Below, piece after piece: positions 1 to 7,365 of a stretch of DNA of 63,804 nucleotides. The notes under the pieces are model-generated. The model saw only the letters and a list, made by a program, of their open reading frames with translations. It made no database searches and was not told where the DNA came from. Every line of letters begins with the position of its first letter. Within the stretch, counting starts at the first letter, position 1. Both the position numbers and the translations under genes were made by a program. The stretch covers positions 1 to 63,804 of the forward strand of contig CADDZF010000002.1 in assembly GCA_902812445.1 (NCBI GenBank), in the 5' to 3' direction. This DNA is from Methylococcaceae bacterium. Its GTDB lineage: Bacteria; Pseudomonadota; Gammaproteobacteria; Methylococcales; Methylococcaceae.

Positions 1-128
1 TCTCCCCCATAGGTCTCCGCCATCACTTTGGTCAACGCCGCCGTCAACGTCGTCTTCCCGTGATCCACATGGCCAATCGTTCCCACATTGATATGCGGCT
101 TCGTCCGCGCAAACTTTTCTTTGGACAT
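1..128 (-). CDS. tuf: Elongation factor Tu, N-terminal fragment (runs off the left edge)
   Basis: EF-Tu is the GTPase that brings aminoacyl-tRNA to the ribosomal A site. The reverse strand from the ATG at 126-128 encodes a start [20 protein letters not shown] followed by the P-loop GHVDHGKT near residues 19-26, which is diagnostic of EF-Tu. Only about 42 codons lie inside the window; the rest is cut off by its edge, not by damage. It lies directly downstream of tRNA-Tyr, tRNA-Gly and tRNA-Thr on the same strand, the classic tRNA-tufB transcription unit of gammaproteobacteria. Which tuf copy this is in the genome cannot be told. Confidence 0.96.
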   Translation of the reverse strand, partial: MSKEKFARTKPHINVGTIGHVDHGKTTLTAALTKVMAETYGG

Positions 129-187
129 CCCCTGCTTCCCTTAATTCATGGCAACAATAAAATGATTACAAGCAACTGGTATCAATG

Positions 188-263
<76 letters not shown>

Positions 264-286
264 GCTTGGTCTTTGCCACTCATTTC

Positions 287-360
<74 letters not shown>

Positions 361-397
361 GCAATCATTCTTGAACTTAAGGAATTCTTCACTGCGG

Positions 398-479
398 TGG
401 AGGGGGGAGGATTCGAACCTCCGAAGGCTGAGCCGTCAGATTTACAGTCTGATCCCTTTGACCGCTCGGGAACCCCTCC
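398..479 (-). tRNA. tRNA-Tyr (GTA)
   Basis: This is a class II tRNA on the reverse strand with acceptor GGAGGGG, a long variable arm, the T-loop GGTTCGAATCC and an encoded CCA. The anticodon loop CTGTAAA gives GTA (tyrosine). It is the first recognisable gene of the tRNA-tuf operon, whose promoter would lie just above 480 on this strand. Confidence 0.95.
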
Positions 480-518
480 CGAAATAGCATTGCATTCTCT
501 ATCACCGAAAATCTAAAG

Positions 519-1217
519 TCAAGTTTTGCTCAGGCGGAACAGCAATTCTAAATCGGCTCGGCGCCCTTTATTAACCCGGGGTAGGGAGCCGATAGTGCGG
601 CGCCAAGCCGCGTGAGGCAAGGCCGGGCGTGTAGCGGCCTGGGCGATGGAGCGAAATACCAGGAAGGTATTCTCGGGCCGGAGTAATAAAAGGATCGTCC
701 TGAAGCGACGGATTTTTAGGGTCGCGGCCGGCGGCTTTGAAGTGATGCGGGTATCCATAAATATGGACCATGCGGGAAAGGCCAGATAGGCGGCGAGGGT
801 ACGGAGATGCTCGAAGAAGCGCTTGCGGGAACCCTTGGCTTGACAGGCGTGCTGCCAAAGTCCGTCGAGGCAATCACACACCGTGTGAGAAGCGAAGGTC
901 AATAAGATCATAGCGGCGAAGACCATGGCCGGATACTGTTGGCCATGGCCGAAGTGGTATGCGAGACTTGAGCCATTGCTCTTCAGCACGTTGAAAAGAT
1001 CGTTCTCGATTTTCCACCGGGTCCGACCGCAGGCGACCTGCCCGACGACGTTATTCTGAGCGCCTGGCAGACGGGGGATAAACGCGCCGTCATCAGTGAT
1101 TTTGCCTTTGCCGTCAGTGCTCTCGACGTTAATCCAGTTGACGTTCAGGGCTTTCTTACCCTCTTGCAAGGGTACGTCGCCGATCCAGCGGGAACGATAG
1201 GTCAGGCGTTTGCTGCC
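519..1217 (-). pseudogene. Decayed DDE-type transposase, C-terminal part
   Basis: The reverse-strand frame encodes residues typical of the C-terminal third of a DDE transposase. It has RWKIEN, then FNVLKSNG, then FGHGQQYPAMV, a leucine-rich stretch and RFFEHLRTLAAYLAFPAW. The frame is broken upstream by an in-frame TAA at 1218-1220. No conserved N-terminal DDE core or methionine start is visible, and the frame opens only at a TTG (1169). The last 70 or so codons no longer look like transposase and coincide with a dispersed repeat (568-689). No terminal inverted repeats or target duplications could be paired. It sits between pth and the tRNA-tuf unit, where many relatives carry ychF. The exact IS family is not assigned. 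Confidence 0.7.
568..689 (+). repeat. Dispersed structured repeat, copy A
   Basis: A core of about 95 bp (roughly 595-689) matches the reverse complement of 4655-4748 at close to 88 per cent by hand alignment. Shared blocks include GCGGCGCCAAGCCGCGTGAG, AGGCCGGGCGTGTA, CGGCCTGGGCGATGG and CGAAATACCAGGA. It is rich in short inverted repeats and so likely forms hairpins as RNA or single-stranded DNA. The left end starts TTTATTAACCCGG, as copy B does. No coding function is expected, although the transposase remnant frame reads through it. Confidence 0.75.
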
Positions 1218-1420
1218 TTAGTGCTCGGATAGCCCAATAGCGGCTATCGAATAGGTGGCGGTTCGCCACTCGGTGTGTCCGGGAAAGCTCTGCACACCTG
1301 CTTCAACCCGATTAAAAGTTAATCTAAAAGCTCATGGCTCCTGAAATCACATTTCCGGCCCTGGCTGGACAATATCTCACAAGAGAGATAGAGATTTAGA
1401 ATTGCTGGAGGTGGAAGTCG

Positions 1421-2005
1421 TTACTGAGAAACGCGATGCAAACAATTCATGACGGCTTCTATATTTCCGTGCAGTAGGTCTGGAAAAGCATCGACTGCCC
1501 TCGCGATCGACAACCTCAATCGCCGTTCATCTTCCCTATCAGGTCTTTCGAGGACATATGAGACCATCCGGCCCGCATTTTGCGGGCGGCCAATTCCAAT
1601 TCTGAGTCTAAGAAATTGATCCGAGCCGAGTTGATTCATGATGTCTCGCAATCCGTTATGACCGCCGTGCCCGCCGCCTTTCTTCAGGCGCAGTACGCCC
1701 GGAGCAAAATAGAGATCGTCATGCGCTACCACGATCTGCTCAGGCAATATCTTGTAATAGCGCGCCAAAGAGGCGACCGCCTGCCCGCTACGATTCATGA
1801 ACGTCATCGGCTTAAGAAGAAACAACGTTTCGTTCTCGAAGTCGAATTTGGCAACTTGCCCGTGAAAGCGTTCGTCTTTGATGAAACTCAGTCGATTGCG
1901 TTCGGCGATCTCATCTAAAACCCAAAACCCGGCATTATGCCGGGTTTTTTCGTACTCAGCGGTAGGGTTTCCTAGTCCGGCTATCAACTTGAACGGGCTA
2001 GCCAA
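1421..2005 (-). CDS. pth: Peptidyl-tRNA hydrolase
   Basis: Pth releases peptides from peptidyl-tRNAs that drop off the ribosome, so the tRNAs can be recycled. The product is 194 aa, the same length as the E. coli enzyme. Catalytic and binding residues line up: Asn13 and His23 in LGNPTAEYEKTRHNAG, Asn71 in MTFMNRSG, Asp96 in AHDDLYF and Asn117 in GGHGGHNGLRD. It is the third protein gene of the prs-rplY-pth series and lies 44 bp after rplY. An unusual feature is a 25-bp terminator-like palindrome inside codons 20-28, covering the catalytic His motif (see the entry at 1924). Confidence 0.97.
   Translation of the reverse strand: MASPFKLIAGLGNPTAEYEKTRHNAGFWVLDEIAERNRLSFIKDERFHGQVAKFDFENETLFLLKPMTFMNRSGQAVASLARYYKILPEQIVVAHDDLYFAPGVLRLKKGGGHGGHNGLRDIMNQLGSDQFLRLRIGIGRPQNAGRMVSYVLERPDREDERRLRLSIARAVDAFPDLLHGNIEAVMNCLHRVSQ
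1924..1948. repeat. Perfect palindrome inside pth, terminator-like
   Basis: The 12-bp arms AAAACCCGGCAT and ATGCCGGGTTTT flank a single central base. On the plus strand the stem continues into TTTTTT and resembles an intrinsic terminator. On the coding (minus) strand it is preceded by an A-run and followed by GGGTTTT. It lies wholly in codons 20-28 of pth, which encode the conserved catalytic segment. It may attenuate pth or block antisense transcription; both are inference. Confidence 0.6.
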
Positions 2006-2049
2006 AGCTTCACCCTCTCGGTTTAATCGGATTTACGATACGATCAAAC

Positions 2050-2658
2050 TCATTCCTCGACGATTTCTTCTGCAGCCTCGGCTGCGCGCGTGGCCTGAAT
2101 CACCGCCACCGGCAGGTCGTGCTCCTCGCCGTGCGCCAAGACTGCTATTTCTACGCCTTCGGGCACCACTAGATCAGATAAATGCACGGTTTGGCCCAAA
2201 TCGACATGGGTCAAATCGACCTCGATATATTCGGGCAACCTATCCGGCAGGCAAGTGACCTCGATATCCACCATATTGTGCATCACGACGCCGCCTTTCT
2301 TTACGCCGGCGGAGATATCCTGATTAATGAAGTGCAAGGGAACATGGACGCGTATCGCTTTGCTGCTTACTCGCTGAAAATCCATATGCATTATGACGGG
2401 CTTGCTGGGATGGCGCTGAAGTTCCTTCAAGATGATCTTTTCCTCCTTGCCATCCACGTTGAGCGAAAGAACATGGGAATAAACGGCTTCATTTTCCAGG
2501 CTTTTAAGGACTTCATTATGATCTAACGCCACTGATACCGGAGCAGCGCCGCCGCCATAGATGACAGCGGGTACTTTATTCAGCTTGCGTAATCTTCTTA
2601 TTTGGCCTTTCCCCAACTCAGTTCGTAACTCTGCTTCAAACTTGAAGACATCTAACAT
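2050..2658 (-). CDS. rplY: 50S ribosomal protein L25 / general stress protein Ctc
   Basis: L25/Ctc binds 5S rRNA in the large ribosomal subunit. At 202 aa this is the long CTC-type form: an N-terminal L25 beta-barrel (about residues 1-95, with LRTELGKGQIRRLRKLNKVP and AVIYGGG) followed by a C-terminal TL5 domain (about 100-190). It ends in an acidic, alanine-rich tail. The gene starts 16 bp after the prs stop codon and is followed by pth, the usual prs-rplY-pth order in gammaproteobacteria. These genes are probably cotranscribed. Confidence 0.96.
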   Translation of the reverse strand: MLDVFKFEAELRTELGKGQIRRLRKLNKVPAVIYGGGAAPVSVALDHNEVLKSLENEAVYSHVLSLNVDGKEEKIILKELQRHPSKPVIMHMDFQRVSSKAIRVHVPLHFINQDISAGVKKGGVVMHNMVDIEVTCLPDRLPEYIEVDLTHVDLGQTVHLSDLVVPEGVEIAVLAHGEEHDLPVAVIQATRAAEAAEEIVEE

Positions 2659-2674
2659 GACGGCTACTCCATAG

Positions 2675-3628
2675 TTAATCGATGTACAGCGAACTTACCG
2701 ATTCGCCTACCGCAATCCGGCGAATGGTCTCGGCAAGCATTTCTGCGATGCCGAGCTGACGTATTTTCTCGCAGCGTTGTGCAGCTGGACGAAGAGGAAT
2801 AGTGTCCGTCACTACTAGCTCGTCCAATACCGAGTTTTCTATATTTTCAACGGCCTTGCCGGACAAAACGGCGTGCGAGCAATAAGCCACCACTTTCACT
2901 GCGCCCTGCTCTTTTAAGGCGCTCGCAGCCTGGCAGAGGGTGCCTGCGGTATCGACCAGGTCGTCCACCATGACACAGCTACGCCCTTCGACATCTCCGA
3001 TGATATTCATCACCTTGGCTTCATTGGGTCGCGGCCGCCGCTTATCGATGATGGCAAGATCGGCATCATCCAAGCGTTTCGCCAAAGCCCTTGCGCGGAC
3101 GACACCGCCAACATCGGGCGAAACAACGATCACGTCTTGATATTTTTGCCGCCACACATCGCCCAAGAGAATTGGCGAAGCATAGACGTTATCGACCGGA
3201 ATATCGAAAAACCCCTGGATTTGATCGGCATGCAGATCAACGGTCAGGACACGATCGGCTCCTGCCGTGGAAATCATCTTGGCGACCAGCTTGGCCGTTA
3301 TCGGCACCCTCGATGAGCGCGTCCTGCGATCTTGCCTGGCATAACCAAAGTACGGCATGACGGCGGTAATGATGGAGGCCGATGAGCGGCGAAAAGCATC
3401 GATCATGATCAACAGTTCCATGAGGTTCTCATTGATCGGCGCACAGGTGGGCTGTACGATGAAGACCTCCCTGCCGCGGACGTTTTCCTCGATTTCGACA
3501 GCAATTTCGCCATCGCTGAACCGGCCGACGCTCGCCATACCCAAGCGCATGCTCAGTTTGCGGGCGATTGCCTCGGCCAAAGGTAAATTGGCATTCCCCG
3601 AAAACACCATGAACGAGCCATCGGTCAT
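2675..3628 (-). CDS. prs: Ribose-phosphate pyrophosphokinase (PRPP synthetase)
   Basis: The enzyme makes PRPP from ribose 5-phosphate and ATP, feeding purine, pyrimidine, histidine, tryptophan and NAD synthesis. The product is 317 aa, standard for class I. Visible signatures are [20 protein letters not shown] near the N-terminus, the catalytic loop [18 protein letters not shown] near residue 100 and the PRPP-binding motif [13 protein letters not shown] near residue 220. It follows tRNA-Gln on the same strand and precedes rplY by 16 bp. The ATG at 3626-3628 is the natural start. Confidence 0.98.
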   Translation of the reverse strand: MTDGSFMVFSGNANLPLAEAIARKLSMRLGMASVGRFSDGEIAVEIEENVRGREVFIVQPTCAPINENLMELLIMIDAFRRSSASIITAVMPYFGYARQDRRTRSSRVPITAKLVAKMISTAGADRVLTVDLHADQIQGFFDIPVDNVYASPILLGDVWRQKYQDVIVVSPDVGGVVRARALAKRLDDADLAIIDKRRPRPNEAKVMNIIGDVEGRSCVMVDDLVDTAGTLCQAASALKEQGAVKVVAYCSHAVLSGKAVENIENSVLDELVVTDTIPLRPAAQRCEKIRQLGIAEMLAETIRRIAVGESVSSLYID

Positions 3629-3671
3629 TCAAGAACTCCCGCGGCCACCAAGAAAGTCGCGCTCAAAACGG

Positions 3672-3743
3672 CTGGGGCGCCAGGATTCGAACCTGGGTAT
3701 GCGGGGATCAAAACCCCGTGCCTTGCCACTTGGCGACGCCCCA
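3672..3743 (-). tRNA. tRNA-Gln (TTG)
   Basis: The reverse strand forms a cloverleaf with acceptor TGGGGCG/CGCCCCA, D-arm GCCAAG..GGC, T-loop GGTTCGAATCC and anticodon loop TTTTGAT (anticodon TTG, glutamine). After the discriminator G the genomic sequence reads CCG rather than CCA, so the 3' CCA is not fully encoded and must be repaired after transcription. It lies between ispE and prs, the conserved gammaproteobacterial position. Confidence 0.94.
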
Positions 3744-3765
3744 ATCAAATCGTTTACCGAGAGCT

Positions 3766-4626
3766 TCAGCTGCTTCGACCGAGTGTTTGATGCAAGAGAG
3801 AGTGATTCATGCCTTTTGTCACAAACAGTGGCCACTTGTCCCTTAAAGACGCCGCGACCCGGTCCGCTTCGGCTTTACTCGCACACGCGGCAAAGACGCA
3901 AGCGCCGGTGCCGGTCAACCTGGCGTGTTGCCTCTGCTTGGCTAAATCCTCAACCGCGGATCGGATCTGGGGATACATGTCCAGCACGACCGGCAGACAA
4001 TCATTGGTCTGCTGACCTTCGAAAAAGTCGGTTATTGTGATGGGTTTGCTATTGCGTGTCAAACGCTCGGCTGCAAAAACCTTTGCCGTCGGCACCGGAC
4101 AGGCGGGAATGACTACGACATACCAAGACTCGGGCAAAACAACTGGCGTCAGCGTTTCTCCAACACCTTCCGCCCAAGCGCTGCGGCCACGGATAAAGAC
4201 CGGTACATCAGCGCCCAGACTTATGCCGAGCTCCTCCAGTGCCTCGTCCGACAAGCCCATATTCCAAAGCGTGTTTAATGCAACCAACGTCGTGGCGGCA
4301 TCCGAGCTGCCGCCGCCCAATCCGCCGCCCATCGGCAAATTCTTCTCAACTTCGATCTCGACGCCATAATTTTCTCGTGCCTGCCCCTGCAAAAGCCTTG
4401 CGGCACGCACCGTAAGATCCCGTTCCGCGGGAACGCCTGGAAGAGGGGTATTTAATTTGATCTGCCCATCATGGCGGAGACGGAAACGGAGCCAATCACA
4501 ATGATCGATCAACTGAAAAACCGTCTGTAACAGATGATAACCATCCGCTCTCCGGCCGACGATTCTCAGCATCAAATTGAGTTTTGCCGGCGCAGGTAGA
4601 TAGAGCTCCGTGGCAGATGTTGGCAT
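3766..4626 (-). CDS. ispE: 4-diphosphocytidyl-2-C-methyl-D-erythritol kinase
   Basis: IspE phosphorylates CDP-methylerythritol in the MEP route to isoprenoids. It is a GHMP-family kinase: the substrate segment PAPAKLNLMLRIVGRRADGY is near residue 10, the glycine-rich ATP loop PMGGGLGGGSSDAA near residue 100, and a C-terminal GTGACVFA motif is present. I chose the ATG at 4626 (286 aa), which fits the E. coli length of 283 and puts the family N-terminus MPTSATELYLPAPAKLN first. The frame stays open upstream to 4698, but those codons overlap a non-coding repeat. Its upstream region is occupied by dispersed repeat copy B. Confidence 0.96.
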   Translation of the reverse strand: MPTSATELYLPAPAKLNLMLRIVGRRADGYHLLQTVFQLIDHCDWLRFRLRHDGQIKLNTPLPGVPAERDLTVRAARLLQGQARENYGVEIEVEKNLPMGGGLGGGSSDAATTLVALNTLWNMGLSDEALEELGISLGADVPVFIRGRSAWAEGVGETLTPVVLPESWYVVVIPACPVPTAKVFAAERLTRNSKPITITDFFEGQQTNDCLPVVLDMYPQIRSAVEDLAKQRQHARLTGTGACVFAACASKAEADRVAASLRDKWPLFVTKGMNHSLLHQTLGRSS

Positions 4627-4654
4627 GTTATAAAGCCCTTGCGCTTTTCCCAAG

Positions 4655-4764
4655 TTATTATTCCGGCCCGAAAATAGCCTCCTGGTATTTCGGGCCATCG
4701 CCCAGGCCGGTACACGCCCGGCCTCAGCTCACGCGGCTTGGCGCCGCGCCGGGCATCCCTGACC
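4655..4764 (-). repeat. Dispersed structured repeat, copy B
   Basis: Read on the minus strand, this matches copy A (568-689) over about 95 bp with about 11 mismatches by hand alignment. It contains at least two inverted repeats, GGCCGG..CCGGCC and CCCGAAA..TTTCGGG. It fills the space between the lolB stop codon and the ispE start, and is joined to the TTAA-bounded hairpin at 4766-4803. It probably forms part of the lolB-ispE intergenic transcript. Confidence 0.75.
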
Positions 4765-4765
4765 C

Positions 4766-4803
4766 TTTATTAACCCGGCCTATTTAGGGGCCGGGTTAAT
4801 AAA
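4766..4803. terminator. 15-bp perfect hairpin overlapping the lolB stop codon
   Basis: The arms TTTATTAACCCGGCC (4766-4780) and GGCCGGGTTAATAAA (4789-4803) are perfect inverted repeats around an 8-nt loop. The lolB TAA stop (4796-4798) is inside the right arm. A/T-rich ends and a GC-rich core give it the look of a bidirectional terminator, but neither side has a long T-run. TTAA occurs in both arms, and the same TTAACCCGGCCC start recurs after the DUF488 stop codon at 63661. It could equally be the end of the dispersed repeat. Confidence 0.55.
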
Positions 4804-5383
4804 AGATCCATGCATCCGCGATAACTTTTACGCGCGCGTTGGGACTTGTCAGGACGGTCTTGCGCGGCAACGCGAGATTATTGACATTCATGAATTGTTC
4901 GAACTCAATCAGCCAGCCCAGTTGAGTCATGCGACGCAAAGCACCCGCTTCATCATAGCTTGGCTGGTACGCGCGGTTCGGTTCAGGTAGGCCCAAAACC
5001 CAATAGCGCAGCGCTGACAAAGGCACCGCAAAGCCGAGCCGCGATTCGAGCAATTGGTTGGGCTCGGGGGACGATTCGATGGTTCCATCGGCTTGGTGGA
5101 TATAAATCAGCTTATCCTGCACGACGATCGTCATCGCGCCTTGACTGAAAGGTCCTTCTATCTGCATTCTATCCTGTACGGCCCCATGGTCCCAGAACAG
5201 GCTGGCGTGCCAGCCCTCTTCTTTGGCTTGAACGGCAATGCGTCCTTCAAGGCGCCATGCTGCAAGCGCATAAAGGGCATTATGCGCAGCCGTATCTCCT
5301 AACCCCGTAGGCTTAACGGTCGTCGCACAGCCGGCCGCAAGGAAAAGGCAGGCCAGCAAAAATGGAGCCCCAAGCTTCGTCAA
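4796..5383 (-). CDS. lolB: Outer-membrane lipoprotein insertion receptor LolB
   Basis: LolB accepts lipoproteins from LolA and inserts them into the outer membrane. It is itself a lipoprotein: a signal peptide MTKLGAPFLLACLFLAAGC ends in the lipobox LAAGC, with Cys19 as the acylation site. The 195-aa length and the position upstream of ispE match the family. Later segments AAWRLEGRIAVQ, GWHASLFWDH and LPRKTVLT are typical LolB strands. The gene lies 39 bp after the TPR lipoprotein gene on the same strand, the Pseudomonas-like hemA / TPR / lolB / ispE arrangement. Confidence 0.94.
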   Translation of the reverse strand: MTKLGAPFLLACLFLAAGCATTVKPTGLGDTAAHNALYALAAWRLEGRIAVQAKEEGWHASLFWDHGAVQDRMQIEGPFSQGAMTIVVQDKLIYIHQADGTIESSPEPNQLLESRLGFAVPLSALRYWVLGLPEPNRAYQPSYDEAGALRRMTQLGWLIEFEQFMNVNNLALPRKTVLTSPNARVKVIADAWIFY

Positions 5384-5422
5384 GCTAAACCCGAAATCCA
5401 GTCGATCACAAAAGTCGGCCGA

Positions 5423-7144
5423 TTACTGAAACGCTTCTTTGAAGCGGATTTTAACTTTCTTCATGTCCTCGCTTTGAGGATCCTTTCGCAGTGCGTCCCG
5501 CCAAATTCTCTTGGCTTCTTGGCGCTTTTGCATTTTCCACAGCACTTCGCCGAGGTGAGCCGCAATTTCAGGATCGTTCACCGCTTGGTAAGCGCGCCGT
5601 AAATAGTCCTCAGCCTGCTCGTAGCGTCCCAAGCGATACTGCAGCCAGCCATAGCTATCCAGGATGGCCGGATCGTCCGGCTTTAGCTCAATCGCCCGGT
5701 CAAGATAGCGCTGGGCATCGTCAAGCCGCTCATTGCGATCGGCCAGGGTATAGCCTAGCGCGTTAAGGGCATTCACATCGTCCGGGTTTTTTTGCAAAAT
5801 AGCCGACAAATCCGTCTCCATAACATCGATTCGGTCCAATTGCTCGGCGACTAACGCTCGCGTGTAGAGCAATTCCGTTTGCTCAGGCATCTCCTCGAGC
5901 GCCGCGTTCAGAAGATCGAATGCTTCACTGTAATTCTTGTTTTTGGTGAGCAGCTCGGTCTCCAGTAAGTAAAGCCGTAGCGCTTCATTCGGAAAGCTCT
6001 TGCGAACTCGGCGCAAGCGATCGCGCGCTTCGCTCAGACGGCCCAGATTGATCAGCGCGGTAATGGCGTTTACCTGGGCGTCAAAGACGATCGGTCCGCT
6101 CGAAACTTTATCAAACCATCGCAAGGCGCTCGGCAGATTGTTTTTCTTGGCTTCAATCAACCCAAGATAAAAAAAAGCCTGCATTTGCCATTTCGGCACG
6201 CGGAGCAATTGCATCAACGTGCTTTTGGCCTTGTGCTCCTGGTTCAACTCCATTTGCGCCATGGCGAGTCCGAAGCGCGCATCCTGGTTATCCGGCTCTG
6301 TCGCTAAAATTCTCGCGAGTTCTTTCTCGGCCTGCTGATAATTACCGGCCTTAACCAGGAATTGCGAATAGATCAAGCGCAAGCGGGCGTTGTTCGGATC
6401 ACGCCGCAGAGCCGTCTGCATGGCATCGCGGGCCGCGCGCGAGTCGCCTAGTTGTGACATGACCTGCGCCTGGAGGATACGTGCCTTGTTCCAGTCCGGT
6501 TGCAGTTCCAAGGCCCTTTTTACCTCATTCAGAGCGAGCGGATAGTCCCCTTTGTCGACCGCCAGCAGAGCATAGGCAAAATGAATTTCGGCGTTGTGCG
6601 GTGCCTCGGCGATCAACTGGTTCATTGCCTGCATGGCGGTTTCCTTTGGCACTTCTACGTTCAGAAGTTTAACCACCTCGATGAGGGTGCTCTCGATATC
6701 GACATCGTTCAAGGTGAGAAGAACTTTCAACTGCTCTACCGCCTGATCGAGCTGACCCGCCTTGAGATAGAGCAACGCGGATATTTTTCGCGCGGATGCA
6801 CTGTTCGGCTCGCGCTCGATCCACAACGCGACCGCCTCTCGCGCCTTCTCCAAATTTTTCGCATAAAGTGCGATCTGGGTCGCCCTTTCCGCTACTTTGG
6901 CATCTGCGCTTATTTTTGCCGCCTTGAGATAACTATCCAAGGCAACCGCGTATTGCTCTCGCTGTCCGGCAATTTCGGCGGACAACAGAAGGTACAGAAG
7001 ATTGGAGAGGTCCGAATTATGTCCTTCGCTCCGGGGACTTTTAGCTAAACCGATCTCGTCCTTCACATCGGTCGGATAGGCTCTATTTGCACATCCGCAC
7101 AGGAAGAATGCGCCACAGATCAGATACACTAATTGCTTCAACAC
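5423..7144 (-). CDS. Tetratricopeptide-repeat lipoprotein, between hemA and lolB
   Basis: The product has an N-terminal lipoprotein-like signal (KQLVYLICGAFFLCGC), so it is probably attached to an envelope membrane. Serial TPR helix pairs fill almost the whole length, for example AEIHFAYALLAVDKGDYPLA, ALELQPDWNKARILQAQV and LDRAIELKPDDPAILDSYGW near the C-terminus. TPR arrays are protein-binding scaffolds; no enzyme motif is seen. I chose the GTG at 7144 (573 aa) because it places the signal peptide at the N-terminus. The frame is open to a TTG at 7228 with no signal-like sequence. Position, orientation and size match the uncharacterised TPR gene that sits divergently from hemA in pseudomonads. 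Confidence 0.88.
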   Translation of the reverse strand: MLKQLVYLICGAFFLCGCANRAYPTDVKDEIGLAKSPRSEGHNSDLSNLLYLLLSAEIAGQREQYAVALDSYLKAAKISADAKVAERATQIALYAKNLEKAREAVALWIEREPNSASARKISALLYLKAGQLDQAVEQLKVLLTLNDVDIESTLIEVVKLLNVEVPKETAMQAMNQLIAEAPHNAEIHFAYALLAVDKGDYPLALNEVKRALELQPDWNKARILQAQVMSQLGDSRAARDAMQTALRRDPNNARLRLIYSQFLVKAGNYQQAEKELARILATEPDNQDARFGLAMAQMELNQEHKAKSTLMQLLRVPKWQMQAFFYLGLIEAKKNNLPSALRWFDKVSSGPIVFDAQVNAITALINLGRLSEARDRLRRVRKSFPNEALRLYLLETELLTKNKNYSEAFDLLNAALEEMPEQTELLYTRALVAEQLDRIDVMETDLSAILQKNPDDVNALNALGYTLADRNERLDDAQRYLDRAIELKPDDPAILDSYGWLQYRLGRYEQAEDYLRRAYQAVNDPEIAAHLGEVLWKMQKRQEAKRIWRDALRKDPQSEDMKKVKIRFKEAFQ

Positions 7145-7365
7145 TAGGCAAGTCTCTTGAATTGCGGTTCTAATGACACTATACCGGTCTCGCCTAAGAT
7201 TTTCAGCGTTGTGCTCCGTACACGCCAAGGCTCAGGCGCGCTAACTCATCCGTAATCCAATGCTGCGGTGCGAGCGAGGCGATCTACAGTCTCAGATAAA
7301 CATTTGGACGTGGGCTGGCTTTTTCTTAAAATTATGAGCGAAGGAAAGCAGCAGAAACTCCCCTG

